64,000 nt of DNA from Tamarix chinensis (GCA_030549775.1 CM060171.1:751501-815500); one strand, 5' to 3'. Numbered from the stretch's first letter, positions 1 to 12,060 are shown. Notes: generated by a model from the sequence alone, not told the origin. Made by a program: numbers and translations.

Positions 1-298
1 CCGGCCTGCCTTCGGCCCAATTCCTCCCCTTCCCCCAGCGCAACCCAGGCCCGCGTCGCCGGTTCTTTTTCTTCTTCTCATGGTTAGTTCGGCTTTTTCC
101 TTCTTTCTTTCTTTTCTCCTGGACCGCCGGTCCAGCCCCTCTCCCTTTCTCCTACCTTGTCTTCTTCCTTGCGTCACCTACAACTCCCTCGATCGACACC
201 GGGATTTCTGCCACCGATCACTCCGGTTGACTCGCCGTTCTCCTTCTCTCTTCCCCGTCATCTTCCCTGTCATTTCGTAATGGCTGGCCATTCCCTCT
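1..298 (+). mobile_element. Long-LTR family, copy A, left part (plus sense, cut by window edge)
   Basis: This C-rich, CpG-containing segment is the upstream (U3-like) half of the GC block of a plus-sense LTR. It resumes at 10840 after an insertion that duplicated CCTCT (294-298 and 10835-10839). The assignment rests on orientation: it resembles the reverse complement of the GC-rich blocks at 8030-9270 and 46210-47230. The start of the LTR lies outside the window. The short open frame here shows no protein features and is not called as a gene. Confidence 0.75.
294..298. repeat. Target-site duplication of copy B, left
   Basis: CCTCT, repeated exactly at 10835-10839 after the terminal CA of copy B. 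It shows that copy B inserted into copy A. Confidence 0.9.
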
Positions 299-989
299 TG
301 TAACACCCCCAAAATCAACTACCGAAAAATTACGTTTTATTAAAAGAAATAGCGGAAGTAAAATAACAAACTGTGAATTTCGGGGATATTACTGCCACAC
401 TTAGTACCAGACCGGTTTACTCCTACCTTTTTAGTACCAAGTGCTAAGGCTAAAAGTGTAAAACATAATTTACAAACCATATTTAAATTAGAGTAGCGTG
501 GCAAACCGTTTACAAGTATAAAGTCCACCAATGGTGGTTACAAAAACAACAATAATATTATAACCAGGAATTTAAAAGAGGAAGGAAAAAACCCTAATGA
601 TTCTGGATGATTCCTTACTCTCCTTCCCGTTGCTCACTTGAATAGTACTTGAAAAGAGACCTGCAAGGGACACTGCCCATTGAATAGCTAGGGGTCTCAC
701 AAATGGAATCCTTTAGTACTATGGTACTGAGTAACCCTTTAAAAGCACACTTAAAAGCAGGCTTGCAATGTAACACGTGATACAACACTATATTCATATA
801 TAACAAAATGTGCATACATAACATTCACATACTTAACATTCAATCAGATATTTATAGGTCGTAGTGTACAATCGATACTTTTGGGCCTTAAGCCATGTCA
901 TAGTGCAAAATCAATACTTTCGGGCCTTAAGCCAATAGTTAATCATTATTCAATCATCTCTCATATTTTATATCTATGTGAGTGTGGGA

Positions 990-1335
990 ACCCCACTATT
1001 ATAGCCGGTGGATCGGTCACTTATAAGGTAGAACGCACCTAACCACTATTATATGCCGGTGGATTGGTCTCAAGGGAAAAATGCTCCTGGCCACTATTAT
1101 GCCGGTTGATTGGTCTGGCCCCGACTCTCATGGTGTTCCACTGTAATTACTTTGTGTCTTCCCTATATCTTATCATTATTACGTTCGGTTTATTGAGCTC
1201 GAGATCCCCCACTATGATAGCTGGTGGATCGGTCACTTATAGGGCAGAACGCACCTAACTACTATTATATACTGGTGGATCGATCTCCAAGACACCCCCG
1301 CACCTGGCCATTATTATGCTGGTGGATCGGTCTGG
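990..1335. repeat. CCGGTGGA tandem array of copy B
   Basis: Six degenerate copies of a motif of the form CCACTATTAT..GCCGGTGGATCGGTC at irregular spacing of roughly 40-100 bp. Intervening text includes GGGCAGAACGCACC-like stretches. Equivalent arrays occur at the same place in every other copy of this LTR family in the window. Confidence 0.85.
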
Positions 1336-2269
1336 GCCCGGCTTAATAATCTTCCACTTTAAGTGATTAGTGTCTTATTCGTATCTTATTCAAAAGTATT
1401 TCACCCTTGACATGCATGCCACCGACCTCTACTTCTATCCTCCTGAGAGGGCCCGTCCCATATCTTGAGACCTCGGCGCCTCTTATGACACCCTAACCTC
1501 CATTCCCCCTTACATCTACTCATAACGAAAACCAACTCCTAAGGGTGTGGGTCGAGGCCCATCACCTTACGACATTCGAATTCTCTCACTACCGCTCTCT
1601 TGGGTTTTCCCTTAAAACCCTAATCGGACCTATGTGGCCCAACCTTTCTTTTATCGTCCAACACCACATCTCATTTAGTTCAACCCCAATCCCATCACTC
1701 TACTCACCAATCATACATGTGACCGTAAAACCCTAGTGGGCCGCTCAAACCCAACACCTTTCTTACGTAAGGATTATCCCATGCAAACCCTAGAAACCTC
1801 CCATGCAAGAGTTGCATCACTCATTCATTTTGATCACAATTTCTTTTTATTTTTTCCCTCATGGATCATGAGATATTAAGGTCAATATCGCGTCCCCTTA
1901 GTCAACTCACTTCCCATTTGTTCCTTTTTATACTTTCACTCCATATCCTATTATTAAATATCCTAACATGCATGTCCTAGAGGGCCACATCACATAACAT
2001 CGTACACTCAACATATATAATCATCATCCACATGCCATAAGGAAGTCACATAATCATACATCACTTGGATTTGCGCTACACATGATAAATCATTAAGCAT
2101 AAAGTATATAATATGGCGCAAAACATGGCACACGAGGCAAATAACACACACATCATTGTTCTTAGCCACATCCCTACTCGGTTTGGGTTACCAAGTTATC
2201 TTCCACACTTATTAGGTCACCAATCACCCTTCATAATTGTTATACTTATCATAATTCCTATTTGGTTGG

Positions 2270-3380
2270 TTAGATTACCGAATTGTCCTTCTCCTTTGTT
2301 ATAATTACTAAATTGCCCTTTAGTTGAATAATTTACCAAATTACCCTTCTACCTTATCATGACTACCAATTTGCCATCTAATTGGTTAAATCACCAAATT
2401 ACTCTTTTATAATCTCATAATTGCCAGATTGCTCTTATCAATTATTATAATTATCAAATTACCCTTATCCATTATCACAACTACCATTTTATCCTTATCA
2501 ATTATTATAATTACCATTTTACCCTTCTCCATCATTATAAATACCAATTTACCCTTCTCTATAATTATAATTACTAATTTACCCTTCTCCATAATTATAA
2601 ATACTAGTTTAACCTTCTCCATTATTATAAATACCATCCTCCATTATTATAAATACCAATTTACCTTTCTCTATAATTATAGTTATTAATTTACCCTTCT
2701 CCATAATTATAATTACCAAATTATCCTTTTCCATTATTATAAATACCACTTTAACCTTCTCCATTATTATAAATACCATCCTCCATTTTTATAAATACCA
2801 ATTTACATTTCTCCATAATTATAATTATTAATTTACCCTTCTCCATAATTATAATTACCAAATTATCCTTTTTCATTATTATAAATACCAATTTAACCTT
2901 CTCCATTATTATAAATACCATCCTCCATTTTATAAATACCAATTTACCTTTCTCCATAATTATAATTATTAATTTACCCTTCTCCATAATTATAATTACC
3001 AAATCACCCTTTGCCATTATTATAAATACCAATTTAACCTTTTATTTACAAAATTACTATTTTACCCCTTACTTCCAAAGTTACCATTTTGCCCTTTACT
3101 TATAAAATTACCATCTTTCCCTTTACTTATAAAATTACCATATTGCCATTTACTTATAAAATTACCATTTTGCCATTTTACTTATAAAATTACCATATTG
3201 CCCTTTATTTATAAAATTACCATTTTACCATTTACTTATAAAATTACTATTTTGCCCTTTACCTCCAAAATTACCATAATACCCCTTTTTTCTTACAAAT
3301 TACAAATTTACTCTTTTACTTAGAAAATTATCATTTTACCCTCTTCTTCCAAAATTACCATCTTGCTCCCTTATTACACC
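2270..3380. repeat. AT-rich minisatellite of copy B (about 30-bp unit)
   Basis: Dozens of degenerate repeats of a unit containing TTACCAAATTACCCTTCTCC followed by an ATAATTATAA-like stretch. The unit is close to 30 bp, a multiple of three. Both strands therefore stay open for long runs and translate into peptide repeats such as IIMEKGKLV. That is a by-product of the repeat length; there is no start context, domain or partner to suggest a gene. The 3' part (3040-3380) shifts to a unit with ACTTATAAAATTACCATTTTGCCC. Confidence 0.85.
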
Positions 3381-3675
3381 ACTTTCATTAAATTAACCTT
3401 ACTACATGGAATAATAATATTAATACTCCACTAACAATATCCAACTCCACCAACCATTATATTTTAATATAATACTTATTAGCACCCACACATATTAGGC
3501 CGCATTCTAGCATAAGGAATATTACTAAAATGCCCCTAGGGCTCACAATAATATTATTTATACATAAATAGTCACAATAATATAATATGACATGGATAAG
3601 TACTTAACACTTTCATTAACAATCAAACTCTTCCCTTAAGCAACATTTCCACACATGGTATATAAACTAACATAC

Positions 3676-3724
3676 TTTCTTCTTCTTCTTCTTCTTCTTC
3701 TTCTTCTTCTTCTTCTTCTTCTTT
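3676..3724. repeat. (TTC)n microsatellite
   Basis: About 16 uninterrupted TTC units inside copy B, between the minisatellite and the GC-rich block. Confidence 0.95.
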
Positions 3725-4322
3725 CAATCAATACAAGAAAATATATATATTATATTAAACCACAAATATCAAGCATAATAACATATTAAAAATCCTAATG
3801 TGCTAACATACGTTTAAGTGGGGTTTAACGATTACCTTAATTCCTGTAAAAAACGAACATTACCGGTATTCTGGTTAAATATTCAAGCTTTGATTAGCAA
3901 AACCAATACTTAAAAATAACATCAATATCTATTATATTAGAAATAAGAAAAACCAAAGCATAATACTTTATAAAATTTACTAAATAATATATTTAACTTA
4001 AATATTATTATACCTTAAAATTATTAACAAAAATGGGTCAATAAATGCAGCAACTCATCCTGCTTATGTAGCATGAGCTGCATGCAAAAATAAGGGTGGA
4101 AGGGGTGTTTTTGGGTTGGGATCTTTAGGCTAGAAAAGAAGGTAGATGGGGGAGGATTTAGGGCAGGGGAATGGTATAGAAGTGAAGATGGGGTGTAGGT
4201 GGGGGTCGGGGGTAGGTTGTTGGTGGCCAAGGGCGGCGGTGTTGGCGGCGGCGAGGCGGCGAAGGTGGCTACTGAGGTGGACGGGTCTGGGAAGGAAGGA
4301 AAAGAGAAGGGGAAAATGGAGG

Positions 4323-4327
4323 GGTTC
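4323..4327. repeat. Target-site duplication of copy C, left
   Basis: GGTTC, repeated exactly at 9596-9600 immediately after the CA end of copy C. It fixes both ends of the insertion to the base. Confidence 0.92.
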
Positions 4328-5007
4328 TGTAACACCCCCAAAATTCACTACTGAAAAATTTTGTTAATTAAAAGGAAATTAGCGGAAGCAAATTAATAAA
4401 ATGTGAACTTTGGGAGTATTACCGCCACACTTAGTACCAGACCGGTTCACTTATACCGTTCCAGTACCAAGTGCTAAGGCTAAGAAAATGCAATACAGTT
4501 TGAAAGAAATTCAACATACATAAATCAGAGTAGCGCATCAAATCGTTTACAAGAATAACATCTACTAATGATGGTTACTTAAACAGCATTAGCATTAAAA
4601 CCATGAGTTTAAAGGAGAAAGAGAAAACCCTAACGATACTGGATAACTCTTTACTCTCTTTCCCGTATCCCACTTGAGTAGCACCTGAAAAGACCTGCAA
4701 GGGCACTGCCCATTGAATAGGAAGGGGCCCCACAAAGGGAATCCCTTTAGTACTACGGTACTGAGTAACCCTTTAATACCACACTTAAAGATATGCCCGC
4801 GATGCAACACATAGTGTAACTATATACACATGTAATAAGAGGTGCACACATAATAGTCACACATATAACAAGTTATAACTTATAAGTCACGATCGATACC
4901 TTTGGGCCTTAAGCCATGTCATAGTGTAAAACCAATACATTCAGGCCTTAAGCCATTATTCCGCCATCATTCAATCAGTCTCATATTTTATATCCATGTG
5001 AGTGCGA

Positions 5008-5400
5008 GAACCCCACTATTATAGCCGGTGGACCGGAAAGTATACACTCAGAGCAGAACGCTCCTGACCATTATTATTTGTCGGTGGACCGGTCTCCAGG
5101 GCAAGACGCTCCTGGCCACTATTATTTGCCGGTGGACCGGTCTGGCCCCGACTCACATGGTGTTCCACTATAAGTGATTAGTAATTTTTCATAATTTTAT
5201 TCACATACATAACTGGTTTTATTGAGCTCGGGACCCCCACTATTTTAGCCGGTGGACCGGAATATATATAAAATCATCATCCAGGGCACAACGCTCCTGG
5301 GCCACTATTATATCCGGTGGACCGGTACTTAATATCACTTGCCAGGGCAACACGCTCCTGGGCCACTATTATTACCGGTGGATCGGTACTCAATATCATA
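5008..5400. repeat. CCGGTGGA tandem array of copy C
   Basis: About six copies of the motif CCACTATTAT..CCGGTGGACCGG, spaced roughly 55-75 bp, with spacer text like CCAGGGCA.AACGCTCCTGG. Many copies keep the full palindrome-like CCGGTGGACCGG, which is more intact than in copy B. Confidence 0.87.
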
Positions 5401-6239
5401 AGTCATCTAGGCTCGACTCATTAATATTTCGCTTTCATAATTAGTATATTTCCTTTCCTTAATCAGCACATCAATCATATTTATTTGCCTCGGACGGGAG
5501 ATCAATAACCCGGGATACAAAGGTACACCGGTCGTACCGGTGCATACAAGCTACTCAGTACCCTTCAACCACGAACCCAAGAACGCAAAGGTACCCTGGT
5601 CGTACTGGTGCATAAAGCTAACTCAGTACCCTACCGACAAGGACACCTAATCCATAAGTATGCATACCCCCTAACTAGGTCCGTAGAGCTAGAAAGAGTA
5701 AGATATAGGGCCTGGCTGGGGCACAAAGGCACACCAGCAAATACCAGAATAATCGTGGACTAAACCACGTCCTTAGGGTAGCGACCCCTAAGGAGTCACC
5801 ATTCCCGATCTCGAGGTCTTTCACTTTAAGTAATAGTGTCTTAATTAAAGTGATCACAAAAAGCACAATAATCAGATACGTGTTCACTTTCAATTGTTCC
5901 GATATCATTAGTCATTTCTTATTCCGATGATTATCCAAGATATCATAGGGAAACCATTAAGGCCATACTAATTATCAAATACTCTTACTTAGCTAATCAA
6001 CATTATTTGAATCGTATTATAATGTTCCACAATTATAACAATATGTTAGGTACAAATTACTCATTAACCCCTTACTTATATAATTGCTAAGTATTCCTTT
6101 CCTTACTTGATAATTTACTCCATTACCCTTTAGGTTGCGTAATTACCAAATTACCCCTTGTCCAATTTAGATTACCAAATTATCTCCTACACTTTTTAGA
6201 TCACCATTCACCCCTCATAATTGCTACACTTATCATATT

Positions 6240-7420
6240 TCTCATTTGGTTGGTTAGATTACCAAATTGCCCTTCTCCTTTGTTATAATTACTAAATTGC
6301 CCTTGAGTTGGATAAATTACTAAATTACCATCCTTCATTATCATGATTACTATTTTGCCCCTTTAGTTGGTCAAATAATTACCAATTTACCCTTTAGTCG
6401 GCTAAATTACCTAATTGCCCCTTTAGTTGGATAAATTACCAAATTACCCTTTTCCATTGTCATAATTACCATTCTACCCTTCTCAATTATTATAATTACC
6501 ATTTTACCCTTACTCATAATTACAATTATTAATTTACCCTTCTTCATAATTATAATTATTAATTTACCCTTCCCCATATTTATAAGTACTATATTACCCT
6601 TCTCCATTATTAAAATTACCATAATGCCCTTCAATTGGTTAATTTACCAAATTACCCTTCTTTAGTATCATAATTATCTAATTGCCCTTCTATAATTATA
6701 ACTTAATTACCAAATTATCTATAGTCGTTATCATAATTACCAAGTTACCCCTTACTCCCAAGTTTACCATAATATCCTTTTTTTTTTCAAAATTACCACA
6801 ATACCCTTTTACTTATAAAATTACCATAACACTCCTTTTACTTTACAATTTACTATTGTACCCCTTTACATCCAAAATTACCATCTTTATCTTTCCTTAC
6901 AAAATTACCATTTTATCATCCTTTTTCCAAATTACCATATTACCCCTTTACTCCCAAAATTACCATAACACCCCTTACTTATAAAATTACCATTTCGCCA
7001 TTCACTTATAAAATTACCATATTACCATTTACTTATGAAATTACGATTTTGTCCCTCTACCTCCAAAATTACCATAATGCCCCTTTACTTGAAAAAGTTA
7101 CCATCTTTTCCTTTACTCATAAAATTACCATAATACCCTAACTTCCATAATTACCACAATACCCCTTTTTACTTGTAAAATTACCATATTGCCCTTTTCC
7201 TTCAAAATTACCCTAATACCCTTCTTTCTCACAAGTTACAATTTTACCCTTTTACTTGTAAAATTATTATTTCACCCCTTTCTTTTGAAATTACCAAAAT
7301 ACCCTTTTTCTTACAAAATTACCAAAATACTCCCTTACTACAAAATTTCCAAAATACCCTTTTCACTTATAAAATTTCCACTCAACCCCTTTATTCACCA
7401 TTTTTATGAATTTACCATCG
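6240..7420. repeat. AT-rich minisatellite of copy C
   Basis: The same class of degenerate repeat of about 30 bp as in copy B (ACCAAATTACCCTT followed by AT-rich filler). It changes at about 6740 to an ACTTATAAAATTACCAT variant. Apparent proteins in this stretch are translations of the repeat. Confidence 0.85.
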
Positions 7421-8029
7421 CTACATAAAATAATGATTTTAGTACTTTATTCTCATCATCTAAGTCCACCAACTTGTCATCATTCAACATAATACTCATT
7501 AGTGCTACATATATTAGATCACATACTTCACAAGCATATCATTAAAATACCCTTAGACAATGATATTATTCATGCATTAGCAACATAATACATCATAAAC
7601 AAGCATTTAACATTTCCATCAATAATCAAGCTCCTCCCTTAATTATCATACCTACACATGGCACAAAGGCTATCATACTTTTCTTTTTTTTTTCAATCAA
7701 TATAAACAATCATCTATATATCATGCTAGGCACACAAAACATGCATAAAATCATACTAAAATCCCTAATGTGCTAGCATACGTTCTTCCATGTATTTAAG
7801 TGAGGATTAACGATTACCTTAATCCCACAAAATCAAACCTTACCGGTATCCCGGTTAAGGATTCAAGGCTTAATTAGCAACTCAATACCTAAAAATAATA
7901 TCAATCATTATTATGTTAGAAGTAAGAAATTAAAAGGATAAGACTTTATAAAAATTTATTTAATAATAAAACACTTTAATTAATTATTAATATACCTCAA
8001 AAATTTTCCAAATAAATTCCAAAACAAGG

Positions 8030-9270
8030 GGGAACTCACGCTGCATGAACAACGTGAGTCTCATGCAAAATGAGGGGAGAAAAGAGCTCGAAGAGGGTGA
8101 GATAGAAGGGAGGGGAGGTGGCTCGTTTAGTGACTTTAGGCTAGAAAAAGAGATAGATGGGGGAGGTTTCAAGGCAAGGGAATGGTGCAAGAGTGAAGAG
8201 GGGGTGTAGGTGGTGGCTGGGGATGGTTTCGCGGCGGCAGAGGGCGGTGGATACGGCGGTGGCAAGGCGGCGAAGTTGGCTGCAGAGATGGGTCGAGGTG
8301 GAGGGCTGAGAAGGAAGGAAAAGGGGAGGGAAAAATGGAGGGGTTCAGGGGTTTTTTTCGACTAACTAATGCATGGTGGTGGTAGAGGGGGTTGCAGGGT
8401 GTCGAATGGTGGGTTTGGTGGCGGTAGAGGTGGCCAGACGGCGGCGAACGGAGCAGTTGTAGGTGGCTCGGCGATAAGGGGAAAAATGGGAAGAAAAAGG
8501 AAGAGGTGGAGAAGGGAGGAAGTGTAGGGGCTCGAAGGTGGCTTGGGGGGTCTCGTGGTGGCGCAGGGTGGTAGTAGGTGGTGGCAGAAGGTGGCGCAGG
8601 GGCTGGGTGCGGTGGTGCAAGCGACGGTGATAAAAAACCGGGGAAAAGAATGGGAGGAGGAGAAAGTGAGAGAAGAGGATCGGGGAAAGGAGAAGAGGCT
8701 CAAAAAATGTGGGAAATGAAGGCTAGAGAGATGAAGAAAAAGAAGAGGGAGAAGAGAGGGGCAGTGGCCGGTCGGCGAGAGGACGAAGGGTGGCAGGTGG
8801 TGGTCGGTTGGCAGGGGAAAGAGAGGGAAGAAGAAGGAAAGGGAGAGGCATGTGAGCTGTGGTCCAGGGGCCGGTTTGGCTCGAAAAAGGAAGGAAAATG
8901 ACGGGGGAAAGAGAGAGGGAGAGGGAGATAGGTGGCGGTAGTTGCAGCGGTAGTTGCAGGCGTGCTCGACCATGGCAGAGGGGTGCTGGTCGGGCGTGGG
9001 AGAAGAAAGAAGGGAGGAAGAAGGCTGGGCGAGCGGCTGGACCGGCGCAGGAAAGAAGAGGAGCCGACCGGTCCAGGGGAAAATAAAGGGGTTGCGACTC
9101 ACGGGTGTGCTGGACGGGGCGCGAAGAGGAGAAGGGGAAACGAGCCTGGCCCAAACGTGCAGGGGAGGGGCTGGTCAGGCCGGGCGGCCCAAGGGAGAGG
9201 AAAAAGGGAAAAAGAAGAGAAGAAAAGGAAAAAGGGGGGAAAGGGTAAAAAGGGAACTGGAAAAATAGGA
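8030..9270 (-). repeat. GC-rich block of copy C (promoter-side LTR region)
   Basis: About 1.2 kb of G-rich (plus strand) sequence with many CpG and GGCGG runs, in sharp contrast to the AT-rich flanks. By position it corresponds to the region around the TATA box and transcription start in copies A, H and I. The plus-strand AATTTTTCAA-type flanks at 7980-8030 mark its end. The translations are Pro/Ser- or Gly/Lys-rich without domains. I see no host gene here. Confidence 0.7.
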
Positions 9271-9600
9271 AAAATAAGGTAAATTAATTTACAAAATCAT
9301 AAAATGTAATATTCTTGATAACTTATTTAATTTAATAATTTAATTCATTATAATCTAATATATTAGTTTAAAAAGGATAAAGTTGTTAAATATTAGTTTG
9401 AAAAATTATTTAAATAAAATAATATGATAAATAGCAAAATATTTATTTTTTTAATTTATTAAATACTCTTATCCAAATTTACATACTCTAAAATCCATAA
9501 AATAATTAAAATAAATAATTTTAAATGCTAGTTTTATTTCAAATAAAAGTTATTCATTAAAATATAGGTTTTCGAAATTTTTTTGGGGTATTACAGGTTC

Positions 9601-10530
9601 GGGGGATGTTTTTGACCAAAGCAGGCGTGGGGGTGGTAGAGGAGGTTGCAGGGAGGAGATTCGTGGTTTGGGTGGTGACAGAGGCGGCGAAAAGGTGACG
9701 GACGAAGGGGTTGTAGGGAGGCTACCGGTAAGGAATAATAAGGGGGGAAAGGGAAGAGGGAAGGAAGAAGGGGCTGTAGGGCTCGAGGGGGATATTGTGG
9801 TGGTGCAAGGCTGATGTGGAGGGTGGCAGGGAGCGGTGCAGGGGGTTGGTGAGGTGGCTGGAGTGGCGGAGGGTGACAGCGATGCAAAAATAGGGGAAAA
9901 ATGGAAGGAGAAGAAAGGAGAGAAGAGGGAGGTCAGGGAAGGTGAGAGGCTCGAAAAATGGGGCAGGAAGAGAGCTCGTGAGGTGAAGAAAAAGGAGAGG
10001 AAGGGGAGGGTGGCAGTCACTGACTGGTGGCAACAGGTAGGGTAGTAGAAGGTGGTAGGGTGGTAGGGGGAGGCATAGGAAGAAGAGGAAAAAAAAGAAG
10101 GGGGCAGGCGACTAGGCAGGGCTAGTTTGGGTCCGAAAAGGGAAGAAAGGGGTGGGGGAGAGAGAGGGTGTAGTGGTGGCAGGTGGTGGCGTTGGTCGGC
10201 ATGGCAGACGGGGCTTTGGTCAGGCGTGGGAGAAGGGAGAAAGGAAGGGGAGGGGGCGCGAGCGGACCGGTCATTAAGTAAAAAAAAGATTGGGTTGTTC
10301 GGGTAGGAGTGGGAAAGGTAAAGAAAAAAAGGCACGGGCTGGGTTGCTTACTGCGCCGGGGAGGGAAGAATGGGCTTGTGGCCCAGGCGTGCAGGGAGGG
10401 AGGAAGGGTTGGCATGGCGGCCTGAAGCCAGGAAGAAAAATAAAAAGAAAAAGAAAGAAAGGTGGAAAAAGGAGAAAAAGAAGAAGGAAAATAAAAAGGG
10501 AAAAGGAAAAGGAAAAATATGGAAATTTAT
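9601..10530 (-). repeat. GC-rich block of copy B, second half
   Basis: Continuation of the block that starts at about 4090, displaced by copy C. It is G-rich with GGTGG and GGCGG runs, and is followed at 10530-10834 by the AT-rich LTR start. The long frames on both strands are compositional artefacts. Confidence 0.7.
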
Positions 10531-10981
10531 AATAATTTAATTTATAAAATAATAAAGGGTATTATTTTTGGGTAATAAATTAATTTAATAATTTAATTTA
10601 ATATATGTGTTTAAAAAAGATAATTTTAGTAAAATATTAATTTGGAAAATTATTTAAATAAAATGAGTATGATAAAATAATAAAATATTTATTTTAATTT
10701 ATTAAATATTCTTATCTAATTTTATATACTCAAAAATCCATAAATAATTAAACTATATAATTCTAAAAGCTAATTTATCTTAAATAAAAGCTATTTATTA
10801 AATTATAAGTTTTCTAAAATTTCGAGGGATTACACCTCTCTTGCGTGTGCCATCCCCTTTTTCCCTATAAAAAATGGCCTACGAAGGTAGACCTGCGTCA
10901 GGCTACCCTCACCGGCCGGAGCCCATAACCCTTTTCCCCCTACTTTCCTTCTCCCCTTTTTCGTTTTCCCTTCCAATCAAT

Positions 10982-10991
10982 CTATATATAG
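10982..10991 (+). promoter_or_regulatory. Candidate LTR TATA box of copy A
   Basis: CTATATATAG lies at the border of the C-rich upstream block, about 35 bp before a GGGTTTTGATTTTAG stretch. Copies I (46731-46737) and H (near 40326) have TATA-like sequences at the same relative place on the minus strand, followed by GGTTTTCGA-like text. This supports an LTR promoter with a conserved start region. A second candidate, CTATAAAAAATGG, lies at 10866. Confidence 0.5.
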
Positions 10992-11479
10992 CCCCAAAGG
11001 CCGCCATAATCGGGTTTTGATTTTAGCAGTCCAGAAATCCGACCACGCGCCACCGCCTAAACAAACAACCATTTCTTCGTCGTTAGTCGTCAGCCGTCAC
11101 CACTGCCCGCTCCGGCTACCAAAACCTTCCCTGCACCTCCCTCTACGCAACTGAGCCACCCTCCTTCCTTGCCTTGTCCTGCAATAGCCACCCCAGCCGT
11201 GTAATGTCCCCCTCCCAAACAACCCATTTCGACCCTACACCGCCCCTCGTGCCACTGTCTGCCACCGATTCTGCCACCTATAACGCCACCTCTACCCCCC
11301 AAAACAACCAGGGGACCTTACTCTACCTCCCCACACCTCCATCTCCCCTTACTTCCCTCTCCCCTAGCCTCTACACCCATCTCTCCACCTCTCTTCCTCC
11401 TCCACCGCCGCCGCCGGCTCCACCACCAAGCCTAGGTGGTATTCCAATTTCTTAACCCTTAAACCTTTTTTATAAAAGT

Positions 11480-11580
11480 AATAATGATTTTTAATAATAA
11501 TAATATTATTATTATTATGTTATAACTCTTATTCTAGAAAGATTTCTAATTAATGGTATTATTATTTAAAAGACTACAAC

Positions 11581-11619
<39 letters not shown>

Positions 11620-12060
11620 TACGCTTGACCATATTATCACAAGGTTGCTATTATTATGGTTTCTAGAACCTTATTAGCATTATTATCAAGATTGAAACTA
11701 TTATCACTATTACTACTACTATTGTTATTATTATTAGTATCATTATTATTATTACTACTACTACTAGCATTATTACTATAAGTATCATTATGGTCATTAC
11801 GTTTATATTATTTTCATCACTATTATTATTATTACTAGAAGTTGGGTTTGATATTAGTATCATTACAAAAACTAACAATAATATTATTATTAGTAATATT
11901 GAAACCATTACTTTTAATACTATGAATATTACTAAGACTTACTTTGGTTAGTAGTGACATGATTAATTATTTTGAGAATAATAACCCTACCTTTAATTAT
12001 AAAACGACTATTATCATTATTAGCCTTAGTAGTAGGCCATAATAGAGGTAAAATAGGAAA
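11480..12060. repeat. ATT/TAA triplet-rich tract of copy A
   Basis: Includes a pure (TTA)n run of about 13 units at 11580-11617 and long imperfect ATT/ACT/ATC triplet stretches up to about 11930. The open minus-strand frame of repeated Ile/Val/Met here is an artefact of triplet repetition. Analogous TAA-rich tracts occur in copies H (39240-39800) and I (45840-46200). Confidence 0.85.

Larger units (their letters stand above)
4328..9595 (-). mobile_element. Long-LTR family, copy C: solo LTR nested in copy B
   Basis: A 5268-bp TG...CA unit that starts TGTAACACCCCCAAAATTC and ends GGGGTATTACA. It is flanked by the perfect duplication GGTTC (4323-4327 and 9596-9600). It has the same internal layout as copy B and almost the same length, and no coding domain. 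It interrupts the GC-rich block of copy B, so it inserted later. Sense strand is minus by analogy with copies that retain a primer binding site or polypurine tract. Open frames on both strands of its GC-rich block (8360-9280) are low-complexity Pro/Ser- or Gly/Arg/Lys-rich translations of biased DNA, not genes. Confidence 0.9.
299..10834 (-). mobile_element. Long-LTR family, copy B: solo LTR, interrupted by copy C
   Basis: A TG...CA element of about 5263 bp once the insert 4328-9600 is removed. On the plus strand it starts TGTAACACCCCCAAAAT and ends CGAGGGATTACA. It is flanked by a perfect 5-bp duplication, CCTCT (294-298 and 10835-10839). No gag, protease, reverse transcriptase or integrase is present, so it reads as a solo LTR left by recombination between two LTRs. 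Its sense strand is minus, inferred from the primer binding site and polypurine tract of other copies. Internal order on the plus strand: TGTAACACC end, tandem CCGGTGGA array, AT-rich minisatellite, TTC microsatellite, GC-rich block, AT-rich end. I infer a Tekay/Del-like Ty3/gypsy origin. A non-autonomous element is the alternative. Confidence 0.88.

Noticed and set aside
2407..3032. Peptide-repeat frames (IIMEKGKLV type)
   Set aside because: They come from a minisatellite of about 30 bp that stays open on both strands. There is no start context, domain or conservation of frame.
8362..9282. Several overlapping open frames up to 246 codons on both strands
   Set aside because: They lie in the GC-rich block of an LTR. 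The translations are low-complexity Pro/Ser/His or Gly/Arg/Lys, overlap on opposite strands and have no domain.
9550..10415. Minus-strand frame of 261 codons and companions
   Set aside because: Same GC-rich LTR block of copy B. It crosses the boundary of the inserted copy C (9595), so it cannot be an ancestral gene.
11663..11908. Hydrophobic minus-strand frame of Ile/Val/Met repeats
   Set aside because: Translation of an ATT/ACT triplet tract, not a membrane protein gene.
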